Source of the DNA: an uncultured Flavonifractor sp. | GTDB lineage: Bacteria > Bacillota > Clostridia > Oscillospirales > Oscillospiraceae | Assembly: GCA_947384055.1 (NCBI GenBank) | Contig: CANDFO010000001.1 | Location: 44,040 to 108,039, forward strand | DNA: 64,000 bases | Direction of reading: 5' to 3' | In this document: one piece after another, positions 1 through 9,264 of the stretch | How positions within the stretch are numbered: the stretch's first letter is position 1 | How the letters are laid out: each line of letters opens with the position of its first letter | Translations under genes and position numbers: made by a program | Notes under the pieces: model-generated | What the model saw: only the letters and a program-made list of their open reading frames with translations | Databases searched by the model: none | Told to the model about the DNA's origin: nothing

Positions 1-1
1 G

Positions 2-1699
2 CTGGGGGGCAGCGTCACCGACGACGTGATTATTCTCTCTACCGACGCCAAGGCGGAGGACGGCACCACCGGCTCCGTACTCACCGCAAACGGGGTCTAC
101 AAAACCGGGCACGCGGCTTTCTCCAGCACGCTCAACGGCACCCGGGCCCGCCTGGTGCTGGACCGGGAGAAAAAACTCCTGGCCATTCTGCCGGATGAGG
201 ACAGCACCTTCCGCTCTGTGGTGGTCATGGGTTCTCCCCAGGCCAACGCCATCCCCGTGGTGGGCGGTGACTCGGTCTCTGCCCGCCTGACTACCCCCGT
301 CTATATGAGCGACGGCACCGAAAGCACCTATGAGAAGATCTGGACGGGCCTGCGCAGCGGCACCGGACTGGTGCTGTGCTTCAACGGCTCAGGGCAGCTG
401 GAGTATATCTACCAGCGCTCCGCAGCGGACGCCTCCAGCGACAGCAGCGTCATGGTTGCGAAAAATGTACCCAACGGCAAAACCAATCCCTTCTCCCTTA
501 TCATGCAGGGCTCTACCAACTACCAGATTTACAAAAACGGCATCCCCGCCGACCTGACCGACCTGCGGCAGTACGACGTGGGCGTCTGGGACAGCACCTC
601 CGGCACTCTGGTGGTCTCTGACCTGCGGCTGAGCGGTCTCTATGAGGATGCTTATCCCAACTCTATGGCGCCCACTACGGTTACGCTGATGGGCCACACA
701 TTTGAAGTTCTCCCCAGCGCGGTTCAGGATCTGTCCAACTTCAAAGTAGGCAGTAAGATTACCCTTTTGCTTACTGCCAGCGGTCAAGTGGCCGGAGCGG
801 TTTCACCCAACGTGGCAAGAAGCAACATCGTGGGCGTAGCAAAAATGTCAGGCTCCAACGCAACCATTGAATTGCTGGATGGGATTACAGTCAGTGGGTC
901 TACTAGCTACGATGAAAAGACTGCCCTCAAATACAATGGCCGTCTGGTGACAGTGTCTTCTTACCGCCGTGGATACCTGAGTCTCTCTGAAGTGCCCAGC
1001 CGGTCAGTTACTTCGGCTCTGGAGCTGGACAAAAACATACTTGGAAACCGGGAATTGTCCCCTGGCGTGCGTTTCTTTGAGCAGGTAGACAACGGTCGTA
1101 TGATAGAAGTGGAACGCTCTGACATCGGAATTGCCACGGTTCCTGCGGACAGTATTACCTATGTTGGATATGACTGGGCAGGAAGAGTTGATAAAGTCGT
1201 GTTCAATGATGTGACAGGAGACAGTTATGAGTATGGTTTTATACGCATAGGCTCTGTTACCTCCCCCGGTGCATATGATGGCAGTGAGGTTGTAAACTCC
1301 ACCATTGCAGTTACCAACAGCAACGGTTCCTCCGAGTACATCATGGGATCTGTGGAGGCCGCCCGGGGCCAGCGTTATGGCGGCATTGCCAGTACTTATG
1401 GCCAGATGAACAGTCTTTTCCTGGCATCAAAATTTGTGCCTCTTCAGACGCTGTCCAACCTGCACCGGACACAGTTTGATGCAGAAGCTATGACGCTGAC
1501 TACCAACAATCTGGTTCTGCCCATCTCGAAATATGTACAGATTTATAACGAGGCCAATGATACTTGGCTGGGCGTAAAATCAGACGGAGACGTTGACGCG
1601 GTTCTCCAGCAGGCGCTGGCTTTCTCTGACAGCATTACCGCTTACTACGACAGAACGCCCGAAACGGGCGGCAAGGTCCGCATTCTGATTCTCAGATAA
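2..1699 (+). CDS. C-terminal part of a large exported or cell-surface protein (5' end outside window)
   Basis: The reading frame is open from the first complete codon at base 2, so the gene begins upstream. The first in-window start-like codon is a GTG at 26 with no ribosome binding site, and I do not regard it as the start. The visible 565 residues are rich in Ser, Thr, Gly, Asn and Val with many short beta-type segments and no membrane helix. This is typical of the repetitive body of S-layer-homology or other surface proteins of clostridia, but no SLH motif is visible here; if present it would lie upstream. The ORF ends just before a strong hairpin terminator. The surface role is inference from composition only. 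Confidence 0.6.
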   Translation: MGGSVTDDVIILSTDAKAEDGTTGSVLTANGVYKTGHAAFSSTLNGTRARLVLDREKKLLAILPDEDSTFRSVVVMGSPQANAIPVVGGDSVSARLTTPVYMSDGTESTYEKIWTGLRSGTGLVLCFNGSGQLEYIYQRSAADASSDSSVMVAKNVPNGKTNPFSLIMQGSTNYQIYKNGIPADLTDLRQYDVGVWDSTSGTLVVSDLRLSGLYEDAYPNSMAPTTVTLMGHTFEVLPSAVQDLSNFKVGSKITLLLTASGQVAGAVSPNVARSNIVGVAKMSGSNATIELLDGITVSGSTSYDEKTALKYNGRLVTVSSYRRGYLSLSEVPSRSVTSALELDKNILGNRELSPGVRFFEQVDNGRMIEVERSDIGIATVPADSITYVGYDWAGRVDKVVFNDVTGDSYEYGFIRIGSVTSPGAYDGSEVVNSTIAVTNSNGSSEYIMGSVEAARGQRYGGIASTYGQMNSLFLASKFVPLQTLSNLHRTQFDAEAMTLTTNNLVLPISKYVQIYNEANDTWLGVKSDGDVDAVLQQALAFSDSITAYYDRTPETGGKVRILILR

Positions 1700-1706
1700 A
1701 GGTCTG

Positions 1707-1765
1707 TGTCCCTGGGCGCGGGGGAGATTCTCCCGTGCCCAGGGACATGTCTGTTCCGCTTTGGA
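1707..1765 (+). terminator. Intrinsic terminator after the surface-protein gene
   Basis: A long inverted repeat pairs 1707-1724 with 1729-1747 (outer arms TGTCCCTGGGC and GCCCAGGGACA, one G-U pair inside) and is followed by a moderately T-rich stretch. It begins 8 bases after the stop codon. Confidence 0.7.
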
Positions 1766-1829
1766 TGATTTTAGCGCAACAATGGAAGTACAGATCCGGA
1801 GCTTCAAAATAATTCCTACAAATTAGGTC

Positions 1830-1858
1830 TTGTTTTTTAGTAAACCCTGTGGTATAAT
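1830..1858 (+). promoter_or_regulatory. Sigma-A promoter for the small ORF unit
   Basis: TTGTTT at 1830-1835, a 17-base spacer and a perfect TATAAT at 1853-1858. Predicted transcription start is near 1865, 28 bases before the ATG of the 28-codon ORF. Confidence 0.75.
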
Positions 1859-1892
1859 AACAGCACAATTTAAGAAAGGGGGCTATGGTCCA

Positions 1893-1979
1893 ATGGTATG
1901 GTATACGAGCATGCAGCTTACCGACGTGGACGAGCTGATCTTCGGCAGCGACGAACAGGTCATCCCCAGTCAGCGGTAA
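1893..1979 (+). CDS. 28-residue small protein, possible YlzJ-like
   Basis: ATG GTA TGG TAT ACG at 1893 is preceded by AAGAAAGGGGG ending 10 bases upstream, a good ribosome binding site. The product has 28 residues, beginning MVWYTSMQLTDVDELIFG. The opening, an aromatic-Tyr-Thr start followed by an acidic stretch and an Ile-Phe-Gly, resembles the start of YlzJ-type small proteins of Firmicutes (pattern ILYTxxPxExVF), but it is shorter and the likeness is weak. The ORF has its own sigma-A promoter upstream and its own terminator 22 bases after the stop, so it is a self-contained transcription unit of about 165 nt. It could instead be a small RNA carrying a chance ORF. An overlapping ATG at 1885 gives only 17 codons and is less well placed for the ribosome binding site. 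Confidence 0.5.
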   Translation: MVWYTSMQLTDVDELIFGSDEQVIPSQR

Positions 1980-2000
1980 CAGCGGCAGGAAACAGAGAAA

Positions 2001-2033
2001 CCACACCATTTCCGGGTGTGGGTTTTCTATTTT
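2001..2033 (+). terminator. Intrinsic terminator of the small ORF unit
   Basis: CCACACC (2001-2007) pairs with GGTGTGG (2015-2021), followed by GTTTTCTATTTT. Confidence 0.75.
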
Positions 2034-2084
2034 ACCAGCTTTATAAGAGCCTGTTTTACCTCTTCCCCGCGCACCTCTTGGCGG

Positions 2085-2113
2085 CTGATTTTCCGCTCTG
2101 ACTGCGCTATAAT
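2085..2113 (+). promoter_or_regulatory. Possible sigma-A promoter for the DedA-like gene
   Basis: CTGATT at 2085-2090 (3 of 6 consensus), a 17-base spacer and a perfect TATAAT at 2108-2113. It leaves a leader of about 115 nt. The -35 is poor, so confidence is moderate. Confidence 0.45.
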
Positions 2114-2236
2114 CCCCTCGCCGGTCCGTACACGTTGAGATATTAAACAGGCCCTAAGAAAATCTTAAGAAGTTTCCTATAGCGCTCTTTCGGGAAACAT
2201 GATAGCCTGATCGCAGCTCCGAAAGAACAGGGCGTG

Positions 2237-2920
2237 ATGCGAATGAAACGGCACCAATGGATTTTTGCGCTGGCGGCGGCGGTTCTGCTGCTGAGCGGCG
2301 GCGGGCTGCTGCTGTGGCGGACGGGCTTTTTCGCCTCTCTGGGCTCGCTGGAGGAAATGCAGGCATATATTGCGCGCTTTTCTCCCTTCTCTGAACTGCT
2401 CTATTTTCTGGTGCAGCTCCTCTCCGTGATTATCGCGCCGATTCCCAGCAACATCACCGCTCTGGCCGGAGCAGTGCTCTTTGGCATGTGGCCCGCCTTC
2501 CTGCTGACGGCGGCCGCCATCGTATGCGGCTCAGTGCTGGTCTTCTGGCTGGCGCGGGTGCTGGGCAGGGACTTTGCCGACCGTCTGGTCAACCGGAAGA
2601 TTTCGGAACGATACCTGGAGGTTATCCGCCGCAAGCGGGATATCTTCCTGATTCTGGTATTCCTGTTCCCGTTCTTCCCAGACGATATGATCTGTATTCT
2701 GGCAGGTCTGACCGACATTCCCCTGTCCCGCTTCCTGTGCATTGTGGTGCTGACCCGGCCCTGGGGCCTGCTGTTTGCCTGTGCCCTGGGTGGGTCCGCG
2801 GTATCCGTTCCCCTGTGGGGGATGGTCCTGCTGGGACTTTTGGGTCTTGCGGTTTTTCTGGTGGTCCTCAAATACGGGGACCGCTGGGAGGAGGCGCTGC
2901 TCCGGCGGTTCCGCAGATAA
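2237..2920 (+). CDS. TVP38/TMEM64 (DedA/SNARE-associated) family membrane protein
   Basis: About 227 residues with five or six hydrophobic helices. One opens the protein after a short basic N-terminus. The central block runs from residue ~60 to ~95 (IAPIPSNITALAGAVLFG), followed by a Gly/Ala-rich helix, and then FPFFPDDMICILAGL around residues 150-165. The re-entrant-loop pattern with a Pro-rich start and an FP..PDD segment is characteristic of the TVP38/TMEM64 branch of the DedA superfamily. Some members act as lipid scramblases or transporters at the inner membrane; the substrate here is unknown. Starts at GTG 2234, ATG 2237 and ATG 2243 are all possible. The AGGG at 2229-2232 is 4 bases from ATG 2237 and 10 from ATG 2243. 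Confidence 0.85.
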   Translation: MRMKRHQWIFALAAAVLLLSGGGLLLWRTGFFASLGSLEEMQAYIARFSPFSELLYFLVQLLSVIIAPIPSNITALAGAVLFGMWPAFLLTAAAIVCGSVLVFWLARVLGRDFADRLVNRKISERYLEVIRRKRDIFLILVFLFPFFPDDMICILAGLTDIPLSRFLCIVVLTRPWGLLFACALGGSAVSVPLWGMVLLGLLGLAVFLVVLKYGDRWEEALLRRFRR

Positions 2921-2925
2921 CCTTG

Positions 2926-3077
2926 CGCCGCCGGGTCCGCAGGCAATCGGAGGGCCGTACCCGGTAACGGGGGCATGCGGCCCCGTGCCACGGCGTTAGA
3001 AGAAGGCGCATTTGCCCATCAGACTCTCGCTGCTCCAGGATTCCCTCACTGTAAGGGGAGAGAATCTGCATAAGCGC
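2926..3077. ncRNA. Candidate structured RNA, family not recognised
   Basis: This 235-bp gap between convergent genes is dense in nested complementary segments. CGCCG (2926-2930) pairs with CGGCG (2991-2995) and GGGTCCGCA (2933-2941) with TGCGGCCCC (2976-2984, one mismatch). CCCG and CGGG close a GTAA tetraloop at 2960-2971. A second long hairpin pairs GCGC (3006-3009) with GCGC (3074-3077) and CAGACTCTC (3020-3028) with GAGAATCTG (3060-3068), enclosing a small CCCT/AGGG hairpin. The terminator at 3104-3137 follows on the plus strand. I cannot match it to SRP RNA, 6S, tmRNA or a riboswitch. It may be an RNA gene, a long 3' untranslated region, or chance pairing in GC-rich DNA. Confidence 0.3.
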
Positions 3078-3103
3078 TGTTTCCCGCTTCTCTGTTTTAT
3101 GTC

Positions 3104-3137
3104 AAGCGGCCTCCGGCGAACTGCCGGAGGCCGCTTT
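3104..3137. terminator. Terminator between convergent transcription units
   Basis: AAGCGGCCTCCGGC (3104-3117) pairs perfectly with GCCGGAGGCCGCTT (3123-3136) around a 5-base loop. It lies 19 bases past the stop of the leftward chemoreceptor gene and ends the rightward intergenic transcript. The arms close with AA/TT, and flanking T content is modest on both strands. Confidence 0.75.
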
Positions 3138-3155
3138 GTCTGTTATGAGCAGTAC

Positions 3156-5129
3156 TCACTCCCGCGCCAGGGTAAAGCTGTCCACCAGCTGTTTCAGACT
3201 GGCGGCCTCAGCGGAGAGCTCCTGACTGGCAGCGGCGCTCTCCTGGGCGGTGGCGCTGTTGGTCTGTACCACCGAAGAAATCTGGTCCACGCCCTCTGTA
3301 ACCTGGGCGATAGCCGTAGTCTGATTGTCCACGGCCTCCACCACAATATCCATCTGCGAGGTTACGTTTCCGGCCAGAACGCTGGTGCGCTCCAGGGACT
3401 CTGTCACCCTGTCCACCGCCTGGCTGCCCTCGGCTACGGCGGCGATAGAGCTCTCGATCAGCTCCTTGGTGGCTTTGGCCGCCTCATCGGATTTGGAGGC
3501 CAGGTTGCGCACTTCATCGGCTACCACGGCAAAGCCCTTGCCGGCGGTGCCCGCGCGGGCGGCTTCCACCGCGGCGTTCAGCGCCAGAATGTTGGTCTGG
3601 AAGGCAATGTTCTCAATGGCGGCGATAATTTTGGAGATCTCCTCGGAGGAGCTGGAGATCTTCTCCATAGCTCCGTTCAGCTCTTTCACATACTCCACGC
3701 TGGTGCCCAGCTGGGCACCGGCCTGGGTCACATATTGACCGGCCTCCTCCGCGGCGGCGGCAGTCTTTTTGGCACTCATAGAGATATCGTTGATGGTGGC
3801 GGCCAGCTCCTCCACCGAGCTGGCCTGCTCCATGGAGCCCTGGCTCAGGGTCTGCGCGCCGGTGGAGACCTGCCCGCTGGCGGCGGACACCTGACTGGCG
3901 GAGGCGTTAATCTGGTGCAGGGTGTGGCTCATCTCCACTTTCAGGGTGCGCATGGAGCGCAGAATGCCCTGGAATTTCCCCACATAAGCCTCCCGGTGGG
4001 TGGACTGAACATCAAAATTCTGCCCGGCCATCTGAGTCAACAGGTCGTCGATGTCGTTGATAATGGTGTTCAGCCCCGCTACCAGCTCCGCGGTGGAGCG
4101 GGTGAGCTCCGCTGTCTCGTCCTGCCCTTTGACCTGGGGACAGGGGGAATCCAGGTCTCCCGCCACCAGGAGCTTCATCCGTTCGGCACAGGCCCGCATG
4201 GGTGTGCTGATATTGCTGGACAGCTTCAGTGCTACCACGATAGAGGCCAGGATAGAGACAATAATAACCGCTACATTGAGAAGCATGCCAAAGTATGTAT
4301 CGGCCAGGTAGTCGGTCTGTAATGCGGTGACGGCCACGCTCCAGCCGTCCGTGCCCCCCACCGGAGCATAGGCGGCGAAACGCTGTCCATCCGCGCTCCG
4401 GAAGCTCCCAAACCCGTTCGACCCCCGCCGCATTTCCGCGTGAATGGAAGCCAGCTCATTGAGAGAGGGGTCGCTCCGGGCCTCCCGCTCAATATTTTGG
4501 GTGGTGATGGTGTCCAGCGTTGTGTCGGCGATGGTGTCCCCCGATTTGTTGATCATATAGGCCCGGCTGTTCTCGCTGACCTGAATGGAGGAGACGATGT
4601 CATTCAGGAAGGTCTCAGGCGGCACAAAGTAAACCACCCCTACAATCTGGCCGCCATTGACTCCGTGGGCATAAATGGGCGCGGCCACGATGATGGACAG
4701 CTCTCCGGTGATTTTGCTGACCAGAGGCTCCGACACATAGACATTACCCTGCAGGGCCTGCTTTACGTATTCCCGGTCGGAATAGTCCTTTCCGTCAAAA
4801 ATGCTGTAGCCGCCTACGCTGATCACATTGCCCCTCTGAAAGCCGTGCATGGCCACCCGCTCGTCGATAATGGCCTGCTTATCCTCAACAGAGGTGGTTC
4901 CGTCAGCCAGCTGGGGAATGCAGCCTGTGTCCATGGCCACGTTCTTATAGGCGGTCAGCTCCTGCTCAATGCGCTCCGCCGCCAGCACTGCGGTCTGGCT
5001 CATCATCTGGTCCACTGTGTCAATTGTGCTTTTGTAATTGAGGGTAATGCTGGAGCTCCCCACCGCTATCAGAGCGATCAGGACTGTTGCCATCAGGCAT
5101 ACCGTAATCTTTTTGCGGATACTCTTCAT
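3156..5129 (-). CDS. Methyl-accepting chemotaxis protein with periplasmic sensor domain
   Basis: 657 residues. A basic N-terminus and first membrane helix (residues ~10-30) lead to an extracytoplasmic domain of about 250 residues with a dCache-like pattern. It contains [20 protein letters not shown] and a later SIIVAAPIY segment. A second helix (~residue 280-305), a HAMP region, and a methyl-accepting signalling domain ending near residue 655 follow. The hallmark hairpin tip is present around residues 520-545 ([20 protein letters not shown]), followed by [15 protein letters not shown]. It senses a small ligand and controls CheA; no che genes are in the window. The start is set at ATG 5129 because a strong promoter lies just upstream; the in-frame extension to 5309 would begin before the transcription start. 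GAGGTG precedes the ATG. Confidence 0.93.
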   Translation of the reverse strand: MKSIRKKITVCLMATVLIALIAVGSSSITLNYKSTIDTVDQMMSQTAVLAAERIEQELTAYKNVAMDTGCIPQLADGTTSVEDKQAIIDERVAMHGFQRGNVISVGGYSIFDGKDYSDREYVKQALQGNVYVSEPLVSKITGELSIIVAAPIYAHGVNGGQIVGVVYFVPPETFLNDIVSSIQVSENSRAYMINKSGDTIADTTLDTITTQNIEREARSDPSLNELASIHAEMRRGSNGFGSFRSADGQRFAAYAPVGGTDGWSVAVTALQTDYLADTYFGMLLNVAVIIVSILASIVVALKLSSNISTPMRACAERMKLLVAGDLDSPCPQVKGQDETAELTRSTAELVAGLNTIINDIDDLLTQMAGQNFDVQSTHREAYVGKFQGILRSMRTLKVEMSHTLHQINASASQVSAASGQVSTGAQTLSQGSMEQASSVEELAATINDISMSAKKTAAAAEEAGQYVTQAGAQLGTSVEYVKELNGAMEKISSSSEEISKIIAAIENIAFQTNILALNAAVEAARAGTAGKGFAVVADEVRNLASKSDEAAKATKELIESSIAAVAEGSQAVDRVTESLERTSVLAGNVTSQMDIVVEAVDNQTTAIAQVTEGVDQISSVVQTNSATAQESAAASQELSAEAASLKQLVDSFTLARE

Positions 5130-5186
5130 CTCTCTGCACCTCAACATTTCATCACTGCACCGCGCGGGGCCAAATATGATATTCTT

Positions 5187-5216
5187 ATTATATGGTTTGG
5201 AAAGCGCACTTGTCAA
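5187..5216 (-). promoter_or_regulatory. Sigma-A promoter of the chemoreceptor gene
   Basis: On the minus strand, consensus TTGACA (5216-5211), an 18-base spacer and consensus TATAAT (5192-5187). Predicted start is near 5180, about 50 bases before the ATG at 5129. The receptor therefore appears to use the housekeeping sigma factor rather than the flagellar one. Confidence 0.85.
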
Positions 5217-5303
5217 TGGTTTGTGCCCGTTTCTCTCTGAGGAACCGCAGATTCTACATGCTTCGGGCAGCGGCGCGTCCCCCCCTCCCGCTTTGGAAAA
5301 GCA

Positions 5304-5356
5304 AAGCACCTGAATTCACAGCCGGTAAATCCGGGCAGCCGTGAATTCAGGTGCTT
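5304..5356. terminator. Large inverted repeat, terminator of the phasin-like gene
   Basis: A perfect 16-bp stem (AAGCACCTGAATTCAC at 5304-5319 with its complement at 5341-5356) encloses a 21-base loop with its own CCGG/CCGG pairing. Leftward, it is followed by TTGCTTTTCC, so it ends the 5434-5814 gene. Rightward, it is followed by CAGTTTTAT. Confidence 0.75.
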
Positions 5357-5433
5357 CAGTTTTATCCATGGAATAACACGGGAAGCGCTGTTATATCACG
5401 CCCCCATGGGGCCCGCTCCGCCGGGAAGAGGGA

Positions 5434-5814
5434 TTACTCCTGCTCTTCGCTGTCCTGGGGGCCGCCGTGAATCTCCGTGATCTCCGCGCCCTGGGACGCT
5501 TCCTCCTGCGCAGCGATCTCCGCGGCCTGGCGCTCAATCTCGTCCAGCTCGCAGAGGCGGCGGCGCAGATCCTCCCGCTGCTGGGCGTTCAGGGAGGAAA
5601 TTTTCTCGTCCAAAGCCTCGTCCCGGCGGCGCTGGATATCGTCCTGTACCTTCTGATGGAGCTCTTCGCTGTACTGTCCGGCCCTGTCCACGGCTTCCTC
5701 GCCGCGCTCAATGAGAACCTTTCCCAGCTTGCCAGCCTGCTCAGCGGCCAGCACCACCGCGCCTACGCCCGCATAGGCTGCATTAACCAAGGTTTTGCCC
5801 AAATCTTCCCACAT
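5434..5814 (-). CDS. Small phasin-like coiled-coil protein
   Basis: 126 residues. A Gly/Ala-rich amphipathic helix (residues ~8-30, AAYAGVGAVVLAAEQAGKLG) is followed by a region resembling Firmicutes phasin-family proteins (LIERGEEAVDRAGQYSEEL). A highly charged coiled coil follows (~residues 55-105), with an acidic tail. Such proteins are predicted to coat granules or form coiled-coil scaffolds; no polyhydroxyalkanoate synthase is visible here, so the function is open. The ATG at 5814 has AAGGAG upstream. It is monocistronic, with its own promoter at 5904-5876 and its own terminator. A perfect GGACCG/CGGTCC hairpin (5847-5861) lies in its leader. Confidence 0.6.
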   Translation of the reverse strand: MWEDLGKTLVNAAYAGVGAVVLAAEQAGKLGKVLIERGEEAVDRAGQYSEELHQKVQDDIQRRRDEALDEKISSLNAQQREDLRRRLCELDEIERQAAEIAAQEEASQGAEITEIHGGPQDSEEQE

Positions 5815-5875
5815 AACAATACTCCTTTACTTATTAGATTGGATAAGGACCGCTCCGGTCCTGTTTTCTGAAGCT

Positions 5876-5904
5876 ATTATATACGATTTCAAGCCGCTTG
5901 TCTT
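5876..5904 (-). promoter_or_regulatory. Sigma-A promoter of the phasin-like gene
   Basis: Minus strand AAGACA (5904-5899), a 17-base spacer and perfect TATAAT (5881-5876). Between it and the ribosome binding site lies a 15-base hairpin at 5847-5861, a possible operator or RNA stability element. Confidence 0.65.
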
Positions 5905-5992
5905 TCAAAATTTGATGAACGCTCAATTAAAATATGTTAAAAAACGGCGGCGGTCCGTTTCCTCCGGTGGGGGGCACCCTGTGAAACCACTA

Positions 5993-6025
5993 CAGGGGTA
6001 CAGTCCCCGGAGAACTGTACCCCTG
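5993..6025 (-). terminator. Hairpin after the clpE-like gene
   Basis: A perfect 12-bp stem (CAGGGGTACAGT at 5993-6004 with 6014-6025) begins 29 bases past the stop of the leftward Clp gene. The T-tract on the minus strand is weak (TAGTGGTTTC), so termination efficiency is uncertain. Confidence 0.55.
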
Positions 6026-6053
6026 CCGTCTGCCCGCTTCCGGAGCGCCGGTC

Positions 6054-8597
6054 TCAGTCCGCCGTCACCTGCACCTGGTCCTCGCGTGCGGTGGCGGTCA
6101 GGCAGCTGACGGGACGCAGGTAACTGTCAATCAGCCGACTGGCGATCTGATCCTCCAGATCCTTCTGAATCTGCCTGCGCAGGTTCCGCGCGCCGTACGT
6201 CTGGGAATAGGAGTGCTTTACCAGGTACTCCAGCAGAGCCTCATCCCAGGAAAATGCGATTCCCTTCTCCTGGAGATTGTCCCGCAGCTCGCCCAGCATG
6301 ATACCGGCGATGGCCTTGAAGTCCTCCTCACTGAGCTTGTTAAAGTAGACAATTTCGTCTACACGGTTGAGGAACTCCGGCCGCAGAAAGCTCTCCAGGG
6401 CCTTCATAGCCCGGTCGCGGCTCTGCTCTCCGGCGGTACGGCCAAAGCCTACGCTTCCCGCGGAGGACTTGGCGTCGCTTCCCGCGTTGGAGGTCATGAC
6501 GATAACGGTGTTTTCAAAGTTGACGCTGCGTCCCTGGGCGTCGGTGATATGGCCGTCGTCCAGAATTTGCAGCAGAATATTCAGAACATCGGGATGGGCC
6601 TTCTCAATTTCGTCGAAGAGGATGACGCAGTACGGTTTGCGCCGCACCTTTTCCGTGAGCTGTCCAGCCTCGTCATAGCCCACATAGCCCGGAGGAGAGC
6701 CGATAATCCGGGAGACTGCGAACTTCTCCATGAACTCCGACATGTCCAGCCGGATCAGCGCCTCGGGAGAGTGGAACATATCCATGGCCAGCCGCTTAAC
6801 CAGCTCGGTTTTGCCCACGCCTGTGGAGCCCACAAAAATAAAGGACACCGGCTTGCGTTTGGAGGCAATGCCTACCCTGCCCCGGCGCACGGCGGAGGCC
6901 ACGGCCTTCACCGCCTCGTCCTGACCGATCAGGTGCTCCCGCAGACGCTCCTCCAGCTTGGCCAGGCGCTCGTATTCCGCCTCCTGAATCTGGCTGGCGG
7001 GGATTTTGGTCCACAGCTCAATGACGCGGGCCAGGTGCTCCGCCGTCAGGGGCGGGGCGCTCTGGGCGTCCAGCCGCCCCAGCTCCTCCTGGAGCTGGAT
7101 CTCCCGGCTTTTGATGGCGGCCAGGCGTTCGTAATCCCTGCCGGAGTCCTCCTGACTGGCCAATTCCTCCCGCTCCCGGTTCAGGGAGGCCAGCTCCCGC
7201 TGATAGGCGGCCTGCCGGTGCTCGTTGGCCTTCAGCGCCTCCTGAGTGGCGGGATTGCCCAGAAGGGTGTCGTGCTCGGCGGTGAGCTTGCCCAGCTCCC
7301 GCCGGATCTCAGTCTGCCGCTGCTCGTTGTTTTTCAAGGAGGTCTGGCGCTTGTAGTCCCGCTCGTTGGCCTCCACCATCAGGTCCTCCCGCTCCCTGCC
7401 CAGGGTGGCCAGTTCCTTTTTGACTGTCTCGGTGCGGGCCAGGGTTTTATTGTGCAGGTTGACGTCGGAGCACGCCTCGTCAATCAGGTCAATGGCCTTG
7501 TCGGGCAGGAACCGGTCGGTAATATACCGCTCGCTCATGGTGACGGCTAGACGGCTCATCTCCGGGGAGATGGAGACGAAATGGAACTTCTCATAGTAAG
7601 GGGCGATGCCCTGAATGATCTTTACGGAGTCCTCAATGGAGGGCTCCTCCACAATCACCGGCTGGAACCGCCGCTCCAGGGCGGAATCCTTTTCGATATA
7701 TTTGCGGTATTCGGTGAGGGTGGTGGCGCCGATTACCTGTATTTCCCCCCGGCTCAGGGCGGGCTTGAGGATGTTGGCGGCGTTCATGGAGCCCTCGGCG
7801 TCCCCCGCGCCCACGATGTTGTGGACCTCGTCGATGACCAGGATGATATTGCCCAGCTTGCGGATTTCCTCAATAAGGCCCTTCATGCGGCTTTCAAACT
7901 GTCCCCGGAACTGGGTGCCCGCCACCAGCGCGGTGAGGTCCAGCAGATAGACCTCCTTGTCCAGGAGCTTATAAGGCACATCCCCCGCCTGGATGCGCTG
8001 GGCCAGTCCCTCGGCAATGGCGGTCTTGCCCACACCTGGCTCACCGATGAGGCAGGGGTTGTTCTTCTGACGGCGGTTGAGGATCTGAATGGTGCGCTGA
8101 ATCTCCTCCTCCCGGCCGATAATGCCGTCCAGCTTGCCGTCGGCGGCCTTCTGAGTCAGGGAGATACAGTAGTTTTCCAAAAACTTGCGCTTGGGGGGCT
8201 TTTCACCCTTGGCCTTTTCCTTGCCCTCGCTCCGCTCCGGACGGGAACCCTCCCGCTCCGGCGGCTGGGACTGGGGAGCGGCAGAGCCGAAGAGCTTGTT
8301 CAGGAAGGGGAAGGTGGCGGTTTTGCCGTCCTCCTCTTCTTCGCTGTCGTCCTCCTGGGACACGAGTCCCTCTATACCCTCGGCCCCGCCGAAGGCGGAC
8401 ATCATCTCGTGGGTCAGGCCCTCCAGGTCCTCATCGGTAATGCCCATCTTCTGCATCATATCTTCCACGGGCTTAATGCCCATCTCTTTGGCGCACTTGA
8501 GACAGAGACCTTCGCTTTTGGTGCTGCCACCCTCGATTTTCTGGATAAAAATGACGGCCACGTTTTTGTGGCATCTGGAACAAAGTGTCGGTTGCAT
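6054..8597 (-). CDS. clpE: ClpE-type AAA+ chaperone/unfoldase of the Clp protease
   Basis: 847 residues. The N-terminal zinc finger has C6-x2-C9-x22-C32-x2-C35, the exact spacing of ClpE rather than the double-repeat N-domain of ClpC or ClpB. A linker leads to a first AAA+ domain with GEPGVGKT (~residue 190). A very long coiled-coil middle region follows (~395-530), rich in repeated ELxxLxREREEL-type heptads. The second AAA+ domain has GSTGVGKT and the sensor region typical of Hsp100. A VGF tripeptide loop (in [10 protein letters not shown]) fits ClpP docking. It unfolds damaged proteins for ClpP. The ATG at 8597 has AAAGGAG. It is last in a leftward run after pgsA (127-bp gap). No CtsR box was recognised in the gap. 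The middle domain looks longer than usual for ClpE. Confidence 0.88.
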   Translation of the reverse strand: MQPTLCSRCHKNVAVIFIQKIEGGSTKSEGLCLKCAKEMGIKPVEDMMQKMGITDEDLEGLTHEMMSAFGGAEGIEGLVSQEDDSEEEEDGKTATFPFLNKLFGSAAPQSQPPEREGSRPERSEGKEKAKGEKPPKRKFLENYCISLTQKAADGKLDGIIGREEEIQRTIQILNRRQKNNPCLIGEPGVGKTAIAEGLAQRIQAGDVPYKLLDKEVYLLDLTALVAGTQFRGQFESRMKGLIEEIRKLGNIILVIDEVHNIVGAGDAEGSMNAANILKPALSRGEIQVIGATTLTEYRKYIEKDSALERRFQPVIVEEPSIEDSVKIIQGIAPYYEKFHFVSISPEMSRLAVTMSERYITDRFLPDKAIDLIDEACSDVNLHNKTLARTETVKKELATLGREREDLMVEANERDYKRQTSLKNNEQRQTEIRRELGKLTAEHDTLLGNPATQEALKANEHRQAAYQRELASLNREREELASQEDSGRDYERLAAIKSREIQLQEELGRLDAQSAPPLTAEHLARVIELWTKIPASQIQEAEYERLAKLEERLREHLIGQDEAVKAVASAVRRGRVGIASKRKPVSFIFVGSTGVGKTELVKRLAMDMFHSPEALIRLDMSEFMEKFAVSRIIGSPPGYVGYDEAGQLTEKVRRKPYCVILFDEIEKAHPDVLNILLQILDDGHITDAQGRSVNFENTVIVMTSNAGSDAKSSAGSVGFGRTAGEQSRDRAMKALESFLRPEFLNRVDEIVYFNKLSEEDFKAIAGIMLGELRDNLQEKGIAFSWDEALLEYLVKHSYSQTYGARNLRRQIQKDLEDQIASRLIDSYLRPVSCLTATAREDQVQVTAD

Positions 8598-8724
8598 ATG
8601 TGTCAGCTCCTTTGAGAGAAGTCCGGCAATTCCGGAGGCTTCCCGGAGAAATGGTCCAAAACGTCAGGGGCATGGTCTCCCCTGGAGAGATGATTCTAAT
8701 CCGAAATTGTGAACTGGGTGTGAA

Positions 8725-9264
8725 TCAATGGGATTTTCTTTGCTCCAACACCCGGAGAAACTGGTACAAATAGCTCAAAAAAGCGGCGATTGTCACAGCC
8801 AGGGCCGCTGAGATGAGCCTTGTGGCCCAGGGGCGGGGGATGGACGGAAAGAGCACCAGAAGAACGCAGACAATGAAAAATCCTCCGGTGGCCGCCTTGC
8901 CCAGCCAGTTGGCGGAGATCACATCCCCCACGGTCCGGTACATTACCCAGCCGCCGGCGGCCATAGCCAGCTCCTTGCAGAAGAACACCGCCAGAGCCCA
9001 GAAGGGGATGATCTCCTCCACAGTGATACAGATAATCACCACAAAAGTCATCAGTTTGTCCGCCAGGGGGTCCAACACCCTGCCCAGGCGGGTAATCTGG
9101 TTGAAATGCCGGGCAATCCAGCCGTCGGCGATATCGGTGAGAAAGGCGGTCAGGTAAACGGCCACCGCCCACTGGCGGGCGTTCGGCCAGGGCTGGAAAA
9201 AGACCAGAGGAAAGACCGGCACCAGCAGCAGGCGGAACAGGGAGAGAAGATTGGGAATTGTCAT
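8725..9264 (-). CDS. pgsA: CDP-diacylglycerol-glycerol-3-phosphate 3-phosphatidyltransferase
   Basis: 179 residues with several membrane helices. The CDP-alcohol phosphatidyltransferase signature D-x2-DG-x2-AR-x8-G-x3-D-x3-D is complete (DIADGWIARHFNQITRLGRV followed by LDPLADK, residues ~44-70). The enzyme makes phosphatidylglycerophosphate, the first committed step to phosphatidylglycerol and cardiolipin. The ATG at 9264 has a CAGGTG ribosome binding site. The 83-bp gap to cvpA holds two short dyads: GGGAGC/GCTCCC, and TTTCTTTG/CAAAGAAA at 9280-9302. The second lies just upstream of the start and could be a regulatory site. Confidence 0.93.
   Translation of the reverse strand: MTIPNLLSLFRLLLVPVFPLVFFQPWPNARQWAVAVYLTAFLTDIADGWIARHFNQITRLGRVLDPLADKLMTFVVIICITVEEIIPFWALAVFFCKELAMAAGGWVMYRTVGDVISANWLGKAATGGFFIVCVLLVLFPSIPRPWATRLISAALAVTIAAFLSYLYQFLRVLEQRKSH

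Noticed and set aside
3006..3077. CTCACTGTAAGGGG segment reminiscent of the cobalamin riboswitch core
   Set aside because: The other conserved parts of the B12 aptamer are missing and no vitamin B12 gene lies downstream.
3012..4322. 436-codon plus-strand frame opposite the chemoreceptor
   Set aside because: Shadow of the methyl-accepting protein; Gly/His/Leu-rich low-complexity translation without any domain.
5130..5309. 60-codon N-terminal extension of the chemoreceptor
   Set aside because: A consensus promoter lies within this stretch, so the extension would precede the transcription start; the true N-terminus with its membrane helix begins at 5129.
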